From the NCBI GenBank assembly GCA_030038095.1, contig JASHPK010000020.1, positions 1 through 35,778 on the forward strand: a stretch of 35,778 nt of DNA, in the 5' to 3' direction. A model generated the notes under the pieces. That model saw only the letters and a program-made list of their open reading frames with translations, ran no database searches and had not been told where the DNA came from. The position numbers were made by a program, and so were the translations under genes. Shown piece after piece: positions 1 through 6,948 of the stretch; position 1 is the stretch's first letter, and each line of letters starts with the position of its first letter. Source of the DNA: Thermoplasmata archaeon (GTDB lineage Archaea > Thermoplasmatota > Thermoplasmata > Lutacidiplasmatales > UBA184).

Positions 1-74
1 CTCGTGACCCAGCGCTTCGGCAGGGAAACGAGGAACGTCGATTTCCCGGCCAGTTGAAGCTTCCGACCCTCCAT
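1..74 (-). CDS. AbrB-headed PhoU-like phosphate regulator, N-terminal fragment
   Basis: The gene runs off the left edge; only the first 24 codons are present, starting at an ATG at 74-72 with an in-frame GTG directly before it. The visible peptide contains KLQLAGKSTFLVSLPKRWV, which is the SpoVT/AbrB-like N-terminal motif of archaeal phosphate-uptake regulators that carry a PhoU domain behind it. In those proteins the AbrB part binds DNA and the PhoU part senses Pst activity. Position fits this, since a full pst-phoU operon lies 1.1 kb away. The PhoU half is outside the window, so a plain AbrB-family protein remains possible. No good Shine-Dalgarno is visible. Confidence 0.65.
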   Translation of the reverse strand, partial: MEGRKLQLAGKSTFLVSLPKRWVT

Positions 75-106
75 CACGAGGAACCGATGCGGTCATCCAT
101 TACGGA

Positions 107-170
107 GGTTTAAGCATTCAAACCATAGGCACTATACTACATTCATACCCTATATTCTGACCATAGAAGC
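107..170 (-). promoter_or_regulatory. AT-rich promoter region with a direct repeat
   Basis: This is a conspicuous AT-rich island in very GC-rich DNA. Read on the minus strand it holds two TATA-like stretches, GAATATAGG and AGTATAGTG, 50-80 nt before the start of the AbrB/PhoU fragment at 74. The heptamer ACCATAG occurs twice in direct orientation, at 122-128 and 160-166, and could be an operator. Assigning it to the minus-strand gene is inference; the plus-strand gene at 453 is far away. Confidence 0.45.
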
Positions 171-452
171 TCGCTCTTCGCCGCGCTGGGTGGTATCTAC
201 CGGCCTGACTGCCGAGCTGACGGGTTCGGACAGGGCCTATCGCGGCTGCGGGACGAGCCCGGCCCGGACCCCGCGCGGGCCGCGATCGAGACCTCGGTAG
301 ACTTCGTAAGCACTCGTAAACGCCCGGAGCGCGCCGAGTCTCGCCTGCAACCCTGATAAGCCGCGGGCTCTGCTTCCCGGCAGACCCCCCGGGTCGTGGT
401 CGAGTGACGAGGTGGCCGTTCCCTCCGCGCGTCACGGGTCGAACCTAGCACG
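171..452. other. Stretch without a supported gene
   Basis: GC-rich sequence between the promoter island and the gene at 453. Open frames here on the minus strand are rich in Arg, Gly and Pro and have no recognisable domain, and I take them as chance frames. I found no tRNA fold, no inverted-repeat array and no clear TATA box for the gene at 453. Confidence 0.4.
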
Positions 453-1001
453 ATGATCTCCTCTGCCTCCGCGTCCGAGGGTCCATCCGATGCTTCCGAC
501 GGGGCTCAGGGCACATCCGCAGCGGCCCCGAAGGTACCGAAACGTTTCCTGGGATCCTGGACGTGGGTCGTAATCGGGGTCGTGATCCTCGCCGTAGGGA
601 GCGCCGTCGCCGTCGTTTGGATCGGAGGTCTTCATCACGCGCCATCCTCCACCTCGTCCTCCGTGGTGCTGGCACCGAGCGGAACGAGCTACTCGCTCCC
701 GATCGGCCAGATCAGCGGCGTGGTGTTCAGTGCGAATGCCACATCGACGCTCCACGGCTCGGTCAACAGCAGCGAGGGGGTCCAGATGTACATCATGGAC
801 ATGGCTCAGTACGAGACCTTCGGAAAGACCGGCAACGTCACGGGCTACGAATGGACCTCGGGGGCCGTGCGCGCCACGACGATCTACGACCTGGACGTGA
901 GCGTCCCGACCGGTTCGTGGATCCTCGTCTTCTCCGATCCCAATACCGGTATTCCCACGGGCGTGTCGGTCTACTCCTCTATCCTCCTCACGACGCCCTG
1001 A
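453..1001 (+). CDS. Membrane-anchored extracellular protein, unknown function
   Basis: The 182-residue product has a Ser/Ala/Gly-rich N-terminus (about 1-30), one hydrophobic helix at about 32-56 (WTWVVIGVVILAVGSAVAVV) and a Ser/Thr-rich outer part of about 125 residues with several possible N-glycosylation sites (NAT, NSS, NVT). The layout is that of a type II-like anchored protein or an uncleaved signal anchor with a small beta-rich domain outside. I do not recognise the family. The ATG at 453 is the first in frame; no Shine-Dalgarno or TATA box is obvious. It lies alone between the pst/tRNA block and the left-edge regulator. Similar one-helix proteins with Ser/Thr-rich ectodomains occur elsewhere in the window (29751-30305). 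Confidence 0.7.
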   Translation: MISSASASEGPSDASDGAQGTSAAAPKVPKRFLGSWTWVVIGVVILAVGSAVAVVWIGGLHHAPSSTSSSVVLAPSGTSYSLPIGQISGVVFSANATSTLHGSVNSSEGVQMYIMDMAQYETFGKTGNVTGYEWTSGAVRATTIYDLDVSVPTGSWILVFSDPNTGIPTGVSVYSSILLTTP

Positions 1002-1034
1002 GGCCCGCCCCGGTGAAGGCGCGCGGCGGGGCTT

Positions 1035-1057
1035 CCCGGGGGGTCGCTCCCCCCGGG
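1035..1057. terminator. Strong GC hairpin between convergent genes
   Basis: A perfect 9-bp inverted repeat (CCCGGGGGG, 5-nt loop TCGCT, CCCCCCGGG) lies between the end of the plus-strand gene at 1001 and the 3' end of the minus-strand tRNA at 1063. Position suggests a transcript-end or RNA-stability element for one or both. There is no T tract, which archaeal termination usually uses, so the role is only suggested by location. Confidence 0.3.
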
Positions 1058-1062
1058 GGCAG

Positions 1063-1137
1063 TGCTCCCGGCGGGATTCGAACCCGCGTTACGGGGTCGA
1101 AGGCCCCGAATCCTTGACCGGACTAGACTACGGGAGC
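1063..1137 (-). tRNA. tRNA-Glu (anticodon UUC)
   Basis: On the minus strand this 75-nt segment folds as a tRNA: acceptor GCTCCCG/CGGGAGC with A as discriminator, a D arm with GTC/GAT pairing, anticodon stem CGGGG/CCCCG around the loop CCTTCGA, and T arm GCGGG-TTCGAAT-CCCGC. The centre of the seven-base loop is TTC, which reads Glu codons, and the sequence resembles archaeal tRNA-Glu. CCA is not encoded. The base before the anticodon (position 33) is C, where almost all tRNAs have U. No intron is visible. It lies just downstream of phoU but is probably transcribed separately. Confidence 0.93.
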
Positions 1138-1200
1138 ACGGGTCCGCCGGTCCGTACGGTCAGCCCGCCGCCCGGATAACTCCTTCCGTGAGCCCGAGGG

Positions 1201-1932
1201 CTACGTGTCCCGCACCGTCTCGAGCGCGTACGGGCGGTACGGATGCCGGGGCAGGTACTCGGCCCGGCGCTGGCCGGTGTTCGCGTAGATCGTCTTCTCC
1301 GCGATCTTGCAGGCGTTGTCCGCGATCCGCTCGAAGTGCCGGGCCACGAGGAGCTGGCTCGCGAGCCGGGGCGCGTTGTCCGGATGCTTCGTGAGCTCGG
1401 ACACGATCGTTCGGGTCGCCTGCCGGTGCATCCGATCGACGTCGTCGTCGCGGATGAAGAGCCCGCGGGCGAGCTCGACCTCATCGTCGGCCATGGCCTC
1501 GAGAGCTTGCTCGACCATCCCCTCGACCACGTCGTCCATCTTCTGGAGGATCTCCCGCACGCGGGGGGCCGACTGGCTCGAGGAGTCCGAGGTCTGTCGG
1601 GCCATGTCGAACCCGAGGCGCCCGATCCGATCGAGGTGGGTCGTGATCTTGAGGAGACCGGCCGCAGTGCGGAGATCGACGGCCGCGGGTTGGCGCAGGA
1701 CGAGGAACGCGATCGTGGCGTGCTCCATGTCGTCGTCCATCCGGTCCAGCTCGGTGTCCCGATCGAGCACGACCTGCGCGGCCGTGAGGTCGCACTCGTC
1801 GAAGGCCCGCCAGCCGTCGTGGACCATGTGGAGGGCCCAGTCTCCCATCGTCGAGGCGCGCTCCTTGAGGTGGCGCACCTCGAGGTCGTATCCGCGGGGT
1901 CGTACTCCGGTCGCTGGGGGATCGTCGCTCAT
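1201..1932 (-). CDS. phoU: PhoU-family phosphate transport regulator
   Basis: The 243-residue protein is a classic PhoU: two three-helix repeats with the acidic metal-binding signatures of the family, seen here as DTELDRMDDDMEH in the first repeat and RDDDVDRMHRQ in the second, and the C-terminal LVARHFERIADNACKIAE. PhoU proteins bind metals and restrain PstB or signal phosphate status in the cytoplasm. The ATG at 1932 overlaps the stop of pstB by four bases (ATGA), so it is the last gene of the pst operon and is coupled to the transporter ATPase. This PhoU lacks a DNA-binding part, unlike the AbrB-headed relative at the left edge. Confidence 0.95.
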   Translation of the reverse strand: MSDDPPATGVRPRGYDLEVRHLKERASTMGDWALHMVHDGWRAFDECDLTAAQVVLDRDTELDRMDDDMEHATIAFLVLRQPAAVDLRTAAGLLKITTHLDRIGRLGFDMARQTSDSSSQSAPRVREILQKMDDVVEGMVEQALEAMADDEVELARGLFIRDDDVDRMHRQATRTIVSELTKHPDNAPRLASQLLVARHFERIADNACKIAEKTIYANTGQRRAEYLPRHPYRPYALETVRDT

Positions 1933-2690
1933 CCGAACCTGCCCGTGATGTAGGCCTCGGTCAAGTGATCCTTCGGCCGCTCGAAGACCTCCTCGGTGGG
2001 TCCGAACTCGATGAGCTTGCCGAGGTACAGGAATGCCGAATAGTCCGAGACCCGCGCCGCCTGCTGCATGTTGTGGGTCACGATCACCACGGTGTACTCC
2101 TGCTTGAGCTCGGAGATCAGTTGTTCGATCTTCGCGGTGGCGAGAGGATCCAGCGCCGAGCACGGCTCGTCCATGAGAAGCACCTCCGGCTGGGCGGCCA
2201 GGGCCCGGGCGATGCACAGCCGCTGCTGTTGACCGCCCGAGAGCGACGTCGCGGGCGCGTCGACGCGTTCCCGGACCTCGTCCCAGAGCGCAGCCTGCTT
2301 GAGCGAACGGACGACGATCCGGTCCATCTCGTCCCTCGAGTAGTGACCGCCGAATCGGGGCGCGGCGGAGACGTTGTTGTAGATCGACATCGTCGCGAAC
2401 GGGTTCGGCTTCTGGAAGACCATGCCCACCCGCCGGCGAACCAGGGTCGCGTCGAGCGCGTAGAGATCCTCGCCGTCCAGGAGGACGGTGCCCTCGACGC
2501 GCGCCTTGGGGGCAGTTTCGTGGATCCGGTTCAGGCACCGCACCAGCGTCGACTTGCCGCATCCGGAGGGGCCCATCACCGCGACGACCTTGCGCTCGGG
2601 GATGTCGAGCTGGATGTGCTCGATGGCGCGCGACTTGCCGTAGTACGCGCTCAGGTCTTGGACCCGCATTTTGATCGAGCTCCCGTCCAT
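1929..2690 (-). CDS. pstB: Phosphate ABC transporter ATP-binding protein PstB
   Basis: The 253-residue ATPase powers the PstSCAB phosphate importer at the inner face of the membrane. Visible motifs are Walker A GPSGCGKST (about 40-48), Q-loop region VFQKPNPFATMS, signature LSGGQQQR (150-157), Walker B VLLMDEP (170-176) and switch His at 206. FQKPNPF is typical of PstB. I start it at the ATG at 2690 because AGGAGG lies eight bases upstream and this leaves a four-base gap after pstA; an ATG at 2711 would overlap pstA and add seven residues, and one at 2669 would begin right at the conserved part. The 3' end overlaps phoU. Confidence 0.96.
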   Translation of the reverse strand: MDGSSIKMRVQDLSAYYGKSRAIEHIQLDIPERKVVAVMGPSGCGKSTLVRCLNRIHETAPKARVEGTVLLDGEDLYALDATLVRRRVGMVFQKPNPFATMSIYNNVSAAPRFGGHYSRDEMDRIVVRSLKQAALWDEVRERVDAPATSLSGGQQQRLCIARALAAQPEVLLMDEPCSALDPLATAKIEQLISELKQEYTVVIVTHNMQQAARVSDYSAFLYLGKLIEFGPTEEVFERPKDHLTEAYITGRFG

Positions 2691-2694
2691 CCGT

Positions 2695-3582
2695 TCAGCC
2701 TCCTGCGGCACGGCGCGTGAGCCGGTTCAGCACGATCCGGGACACGACGCTGATGCTCAAGATGATGAGCACGAGGAAAAGAGCCGTTCCCCACGCGAGG
2801 ACCTGCCAGTTGTGGTACGGCGAGGTCGCCGCGTAGTAGATCCAGAGGGGCATCGGAGTGACCGAGTAGTTGAAACCGGTGAACCCGTGGAGGCTGAAGA
2901 GACTGGTGAGGAGGATCGGCGCGGACTCTCCCGCGGCCCGGGCGATGGAGAGGAGCGCTCCCGTGACCACTCCGGGCAGCGCGGTAATGAGCGTGATCCG
3001 GAGCGCCGACTTCCATCGAGGGATGCCGAGCGCGAGGGCGGCCTCACGAACGGATTGCGGGACCGTCCGCAACGCTTCCTCGGTCGCCCGGGTGACGACG
3101 GGGACCATGAGCACGGCCAGCGCGATGGCCTCGGAGAAGGTGCTGAAGGTGAGCGTCCGGTTGTACTGAAGGAAGAGGGAGTAGGCGAACACTCCCGCGA
3201 GGATGGAGGGAAGGCCCGAGAGCACGTCCGCCATCGTGCTGATGGCCCGGGCCCAAACGCTCTGCCCGCCGTACTCGACCGCGAACATCGCCGCGCCGAT
3301 GCCGATCGGAAGCGCGATCAACGACGACATGCCGATCAGGATGAACGTTCCTTGGATCGCCGGCGCGATGCCCCCCTGCGGACACGCGGACGGGTTAGAG
3401 CTCCCGCAAGGGACCGGAAACTGCTTCGTGAAGAACCCCACCGAGAACGCCGGCAACCCCTGCACGATCACCTCGTAGAGGATTGCGATCAGCGGAATGA
3501 GGATCACGACGATGGCGAGGCCGCTCAACACCGTCATGCCGTGGCTGAAGATCTTGCGGCGCTGGTGGCGGTCGAACTTCAT
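2695..3582 (-). CDS. pstA: Phosphate ABC transporter permease PstA
   Basis: This 295-residue polytopic protein forms half of the channel of the Pst importer. It has six predicted helices, the first at about 17-40, an outer loop with two Cys residues (about 59-67), and the permease EAA-type loop REAALALGIPRWKSALRITL before the last two helices, which docks on PstB. GESAPILLTSLF is typical of PstA. The ATG at 3582 overlaps the pstC stop by four bases (ATGA), so the two permease subunits are translationally coupled. The loop GSSNPSACPQGG, with its Cys pair, is an accessory detail that could hold a disulfide outside. Confidence 0.96.
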   Translation of the reverse strand: MKFDRHQRRKIFSHGMTVLSGLAIVVILIPLIAILYEVIVQGLPAFSVGFFTKQFPVPCGSSNPSACPQGGIAPAIQGTFILIGMSSLIALPIGIGAAMFAVEYGGQSVWARAISTMADVLSGLPSILAGVFAYSLFLQYNRTLTFSTFSEAIALAVLMVPVVTRATEEALRTVPQSVREAALALGIPRWKSALRITLITALPGVVTGALLSIARAAGESAPILLTSLFSLHGFTGFNYSVTPMPLWIYYAATSPYHNWQVLAWGTALFLVLIILSISVVSRIVLNRLTRRAAGG

Positions 3583-4562
3583 TCCTGACCCACCCCCCGC
3601 CCCGTCTGCAACCGCCCTAGGATGACGCGGGCGCCGACGTTGATGGCGAGCGCGATCACGAGCAGGACCAGGCCCGCCTCGATGAGCGCGGAGAGCTCGA
3701 GCGGGCTGCTCGCCTCCAAGAACTGGTTCGCGATCCCGCTCGCGATCGTCTGGCCTTGGGAGAACAACGACTTCGGGACATGATTGCTGTTGCCGATGAC
3801 CAGGGTCACGGCCATCGTCTCACCGAGGGCACGGCCGAGCCCTAGCACGATGCCCGCGAAGATCCCGGTACGGGCGTACGGGATGACGGAGCGGCGGGTC
3901 ACCTCCCAGTTCGTCGCCCCGAGGCTAAGGGCGGCCTCCTTCTGACTGATCGGGACGGCCGCCATCGCGTCGCGGCTGATCGCGGTGATGGTCGGGATCA
4001 CCATCACGGCGAGCACCAGGCTCGCCGTGAGCACATCGAGACCGATGGGGGTTCCGGAGAACAACCCGGTCCAACCCAGGTAAGTGTACAACTTCGGTTC
4101 GATGTCGTAGCGCATGATCGGTACGAGGACGATGAGCGCCCAGAACCCGTAGATGATCGACGGGATGGCCGCGAGGAGCTCGATCAGCTGCGCCACGGGC
4201 CCCCGCATCCAGCGCGGCGCCTGCTGGGTGAGGAAGATCGCGGCGCCCAGCGAGAGCGGGACCGCAACGAAGAGGGCGACCGAGCTCGTGATCAGCGTTC
4301 CGGCGAGGAAGGGGACGATCCCGTAGACGTTGTACGGGAAGGGATTCCAGATCGAGATGGTGAAGAATCGAAAGCCGAAGGTGTCGATACTCTGCTTCGC
4401 GCCCAGGTAAAGGAAGACGAACAGCGCAAGGACGATCCCGACGAGGATTACCGCACCGGCCCCGGTGAGGAAGGCAAAGATTCGATTTCCCCAACGCGCA
4501 GGGCGCCTCGGACGCGAGGGAGAAGAAGAGGGGAAAGGGTTCGCCCCGGAGCCCATCGGCAT
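3579..4562 (-). CDS. pstC: Phosphate ABC transporter permease PstC
   Basis: The 327-residue permease is the partner of PstA. After a Pro/Ser/Arg-rich cytoplasmic head of about 25 residues there are six helices, beginning at about 27-53. The coupling loop is KEAALSLGATNWEVTRRSVI, and GLGRALGETMAVTLVIGN is the conserved PstC segment. The start could be either ATG at 4562 or the ATG two codons later at 4556; both lie in a region able to form two competing RNA hairpins (see 4551-4582). The gene follows pstS by 31 bases and overlaps pstA by four, as expected for a single Pst operon. Confidence 0.96.
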   Translation of the reverse strand: MPMGSGANPFPSSSPSRPRRPARWGNRIFAFLTGAGAVILVGIVLALFVFLYLGAKQSIDTFGFRFFTISIWNPFPYNVYGIVPFLAGTLITSSVALFVAVPLSLGAAIFLTQQAPRWMRGPVAQLIELLAAIPSIIYGFWALIVLVPIMRYDIEPKLYTYLGWTGLFSGTPIGLDVLTASLVLAVMVIPTITAISRDAMAAVPISQKEAALSLGATNWEVTRRSVIPYARTGIFAGIVLGLGRALGETMAVTLVIGNSNHVPKSLFSQGQTIASGIANQFLEASSPLELSALIEAGLVLLVIALAINVGARVILGRLQTGRGVGQE

Positions 4563-4582
4563 CGACCTCGAAGTCGATGGGC
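4551..4582 (-). promoter_or_regulatory. Overlapping inverted repeats at the pstS-pstC junction
   Basis: Between pstS and pstC the transcript can form either an outer stem, GCCCATCG (4551-4558) with CGATGGGC (4575-4582), or an inner stem, CATCGAC (4560-4566) with GTCGATG (4573-4579). The pairs share 4575-4579, so only one can form at a time. Both enclose or contain the pstC start codons at 4562 and 4556. This could lower PstC translation relative to the binding protein or protect the pstS mRNA. The repeats are seen; the role is inferred. Confidence 0.35.
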
Positions 4583-4593
4583 GGGTCCCGTCG

Positions 4594-5844
4594 TTAGGCT
4601 GCGGTCGTCGGCACGCAGACCGGGATCGACGCTCCGTTGTACAGTAGCGCGTTGATCGTCGCGTTGTCCGACGTCACCGCGAACGCGGGCAGCGGCACGT
4701 AATACAGTCCGGCCGACGCCTGCTGGCCTATCGTAACGATCCAATGGAGGAAGTCGACCAGGTTCTCCGCTTGGGTGAGCGTGAACGACGATCCGTAGGC
4801 CACCCCGAGGTCCGTGTAGACGAACAGGTAGGTGAAGGTGGACAACGGATAGTCCTCCGAGCCGGGAGCGTTGAGCACGCTGATATTGTACCAGGCCGAG
4901 TAGTTGGTCGCGGCCGGCAAGACCACGTTCGAGTCCTTGATCGCCGACGCGATGTTCGTGATGTTGGCTAGGATGAAGTTTCCGGCAGGGTTCTCGACCG
5001 CACCGAATCCCACCGCGTTCGTCAGCGCGTAGTTGATGTCCACGTACCCGATCGAGTCCACTGTCGAAAGGACGGTCTCGGTCACGCCCGAGTTCCCCTT
5101 CGCGCCGATCCCGACCGGCCAGTTCACGCTGGTTGCATAGCCCACCGTGCTCTTCCAGGTCGCGTTCTCTTTCGAGAGGAAGCTCGTGAAGACGAACGTG
5201 GTCCCGCTCCCGTCCGACCGATGAACCACCGTGATCGCGGCGGTCGGCAGCGTGACGCCAGGATTGATGGCGGAGAGCGCCGAGTTGTTCCAGTTCGTGA
5301 TGTCACCGAGATAGATGGCCGCAAGGATCTGACCTGTGAAGTGCAGGTGCGCCGAGATGCCGGGGAGGTTGTAGATTGGGACCGCGGCCCCCGCGGACTC
5401 CGGGAATGTCACGACGCCGGGCGACGGGACGGCCGCCCACTGGCTCGGATTCAGCGGCGCGTCCGAAGCGCCGAAGTCGACCGTCTTCTGGGTAATGTCC
5501 GTGATTCCGCCTCCGCTTCCGATCGCAGAGTATGAGATGGAACTCTGCGTATACGCCGCAGCCCAAGCGAGCATCAGCGGGGCCACGAGGGTCGATCCGG
5601 CCCCGGTCAGGGGGGTCGAGGAGGGCAACGTGCACCCGGACGAGGAGGTCTTGCTGCTCGAAGGCTTGAACCAGCCCGCGCCATAGCCGACGCCCACAAT
5701 GATCACGACCACGACGATCACCGCGATGACGGCGATGAGCCCGGTTCTCGAGCTCCTTTGCCGGACCATCGTGTCGCTGGGCGGACTCGCACCCGGCGGG
5801 TTCCCACTTGGCGGATTCGTACTCGTTCCACTTCCACTGCTCAT
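4594..5844 (-). CDS. pstS: Phosphate-binding protein PstS, membrane-anchored
   Basis: This 416-residue protein captures phosphate outside the cell and delivers it to PstCA. Residues 1-33 are a Gly/Pro/Ser-rich head, 34-55 a Val/Ile-rich membrane anchor, and from about 71 the periplasmic-binding-protein fold begins with TLPSSTPLTGAGSTLVAPL. Phosphate-contact motifs are GAGSTL, GSGGGI and RSDGSGTTF. There is no lipobox cysteine; tethering is through the helix, which suits an archaeon without an outer membrane. The ATG at 5844 has AGGAG about ten bases upstream. It is the first gene of the operon. A second Met (residue 26) just before the anchor is an alternative start. Confidence 0.95.
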   Translation of the reverse strand: MSSGSGTSTNPPSGNPPGASPPSDTMVRQRSSRTGLIAVIAVIVVVVIIVGVGYGAGWFKPSSSKTSSSGCTLPSSTPLTGAGSTLVAPLMLAWAAAYTQSSISYSAIGSGGGITDITQKTVDFGASDAPLNPSQWAAVPSPGVVTFPESAGAAVPIYNLPGISAHLHFTGQILAAIYLGDITNWNNSALSAINPGVTLPTAAITVVHRSDGSGTTFVFTSFLSKENATWKSTVGYATSVNWPVGIGAKGNSGVTETVLSTVDSIGYVDINYALTNAVGFGAVENPAGNFILANITNIASAIKDSNVVLPAATNYSAWYNISVLNAPGSEDYPLSTFTYLFVYTDLGVAYGSSFTLTQAENLVDFLHWIVTIGQQASAGLYYVPLPAFAVTSDNATINALLYNGASIPVCVPTTAA

Positions 5845-6022
5845 CGTATCTCGACTCCTATGTTCTCGATCCGGTCATCCTTGCCGCTCGTCTTCCAGGG
5901 CATTGAGGCGACGAAAAACGGGGGCAACAGGAAGACGGAGCGATGGCTCGCCGACGGCAGGCCCACCCGGCACGGCTCATCGACCGGCCAACTTGGACCA
6001 CGGATTTAACGGCCCCCGATTT

Positions 6023-6042
6023 AGTCTATATAGTGATAAATA
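6023..6042 (+). promoter_or_regulatory. TATA-like promoter of truA
   Basis: The AT island includes CTATATAG at 6026-6033, centred about 23 bases before the truA ATG at 6052, which fits a leaderless archaeal transcript. On the other strand the same island reads TTTATCACTATATAG and could also serve pstS, but that would give a leader of roughly 150 bases, so the pst promoter is less certain. Confidence 0.55.
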
Positions 6043-6051
6043 CAGGTATGT

Positions 6052-6948
6052 ATGCGAGCTATAGTCACCGAAAACGGTCGGCCCGGCCACCGAGAACCCG
6101 AGGCCCCGAGCGGCCCCGGTCCCGGCACGCCTCGTTTCCTGGTGCGGTTCGGATACGATGGTTCGGAGTACGCCGGGTGGGCCCGGCAACCGGGACTCCG
6201 AACCCTCGAGGGAGAGATCCACCGTGCGCTTGCGCGGATGCGGACGTCGGACCGAGCGCGGACCGTCCTCCTCGACGTCGCGAGTCGGACGGACCGGGGG
6301 GTGAACGCCCGGGGCAACGCCGCCTTGTTCGAGTCGACCCTCGAGGCCGGCTCGCTCCTCCGGGTCCTCAACGGTATTGCGCCGGATGTGTTCTTCACGG
6401 CGGCCCGCGCGGTTCCACCCAATTTTCGGGCCCGACGGGCGGTCCGACGGACCTACCGGTATTTCGAGCCGACCCGGCCGGTCGATCTCGACGGGTGGCG
6501 AGCGGCGGCGGAGATATTCCGCGGCCCGGTCGATGTGCGGTCCTTCGGACGAGGGCTGCGCGCCTCGGGCCCGGTGTTCCGCGACGTCGAACGAGTCTCC
6601 CTCCTCTCCTCGGGCCAATCGGTCGTCGTCGAGGTTGTCGCGCCGTCGTTTGTCTGGGGGATGGTACGTAAGGTGGTTGCCGCGCTTCGGGAAGTTGGGA
6701 ACGGCCGCCTCCCCCTCGAGCGTCTCGAGCAGGCGGTGGCAGGGCAGGCGCGCCTCACCTTGCCACTCGCCGAGCCCGAGCCGCTCGTGCTCTGGGACGT
6801 GGATTTCGATCTCCCCTGGACCGATCGGTGGGAGGGGCCGAACCGTCACCAGACCCGGTGGAGGCTGGAGCAGCGCGCGGCGTGGAGGACCCGGGGCGCC
6901 GTGCTGGAGGCGCTGGCGGCCGGGCCCGGCGGCTCGCCCGAGCGCTAA
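6052..6948 (+). CDS. truA: tRNA pseudouridine synthase A
   Basis: TruA converts uridines at positions 38-40 of the tRNA anticodon arm to pseudouridine. The 298-residue protein shows the family start VRFGYDGSEYAGWARQPG (about 31-48), the catalytic loop SRTDRGVNARGN with Asp81, and the core strand RRTYRYF. The C-terminal half, with VWGMVRKVVAALREVGNG, matches the second TruA repeat. The first 27 residues are Gly/Pro-rich and not part of the fold. The ATG at 6052 fits the TATA-like box 23 bases upstream. The gene converges with the HPS-RraA gene, overlapping it by four bases. Confidence 0.93.
   Translation: MRAIVTENGRPGHREPEAPSGPGPGTPRFLVRFGYDGSEYAGWARQPGLRTLEGEIHRALARMRTSDRARTVLLDVASRTDRGVNARGNAALFESTLEAGSLLRVLNGIAPDVFFTAARAVPPNFRARRAVRRTYRYFEPTRPVDLDGWRAAAEIFRGPVDVRSFGRGLRASGPVFRDVERVSLLSSGQSVVVEVVAPSFVWGMVRKVVAALREVGNGRLPLERLEQAVAGQARLTLPLAEPEPLVLWDVDFDLPWTDRWEGPNRHQTRWRLEQRAAWRTRGAVLEALAAGPGGSPER

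Noticed and set aside
171-452. Possible small genes or a tRNA left of the gene at 453
   Set aside because: Minus-strand frames lack domains and no cloverleaf could be formed.
2671-3588. Long plus-strand frame opposite pstA
   Set aside because: Arg/Glu/Asp/His-rich reading with no domain; it is the complement of the well-supported pstA gene.
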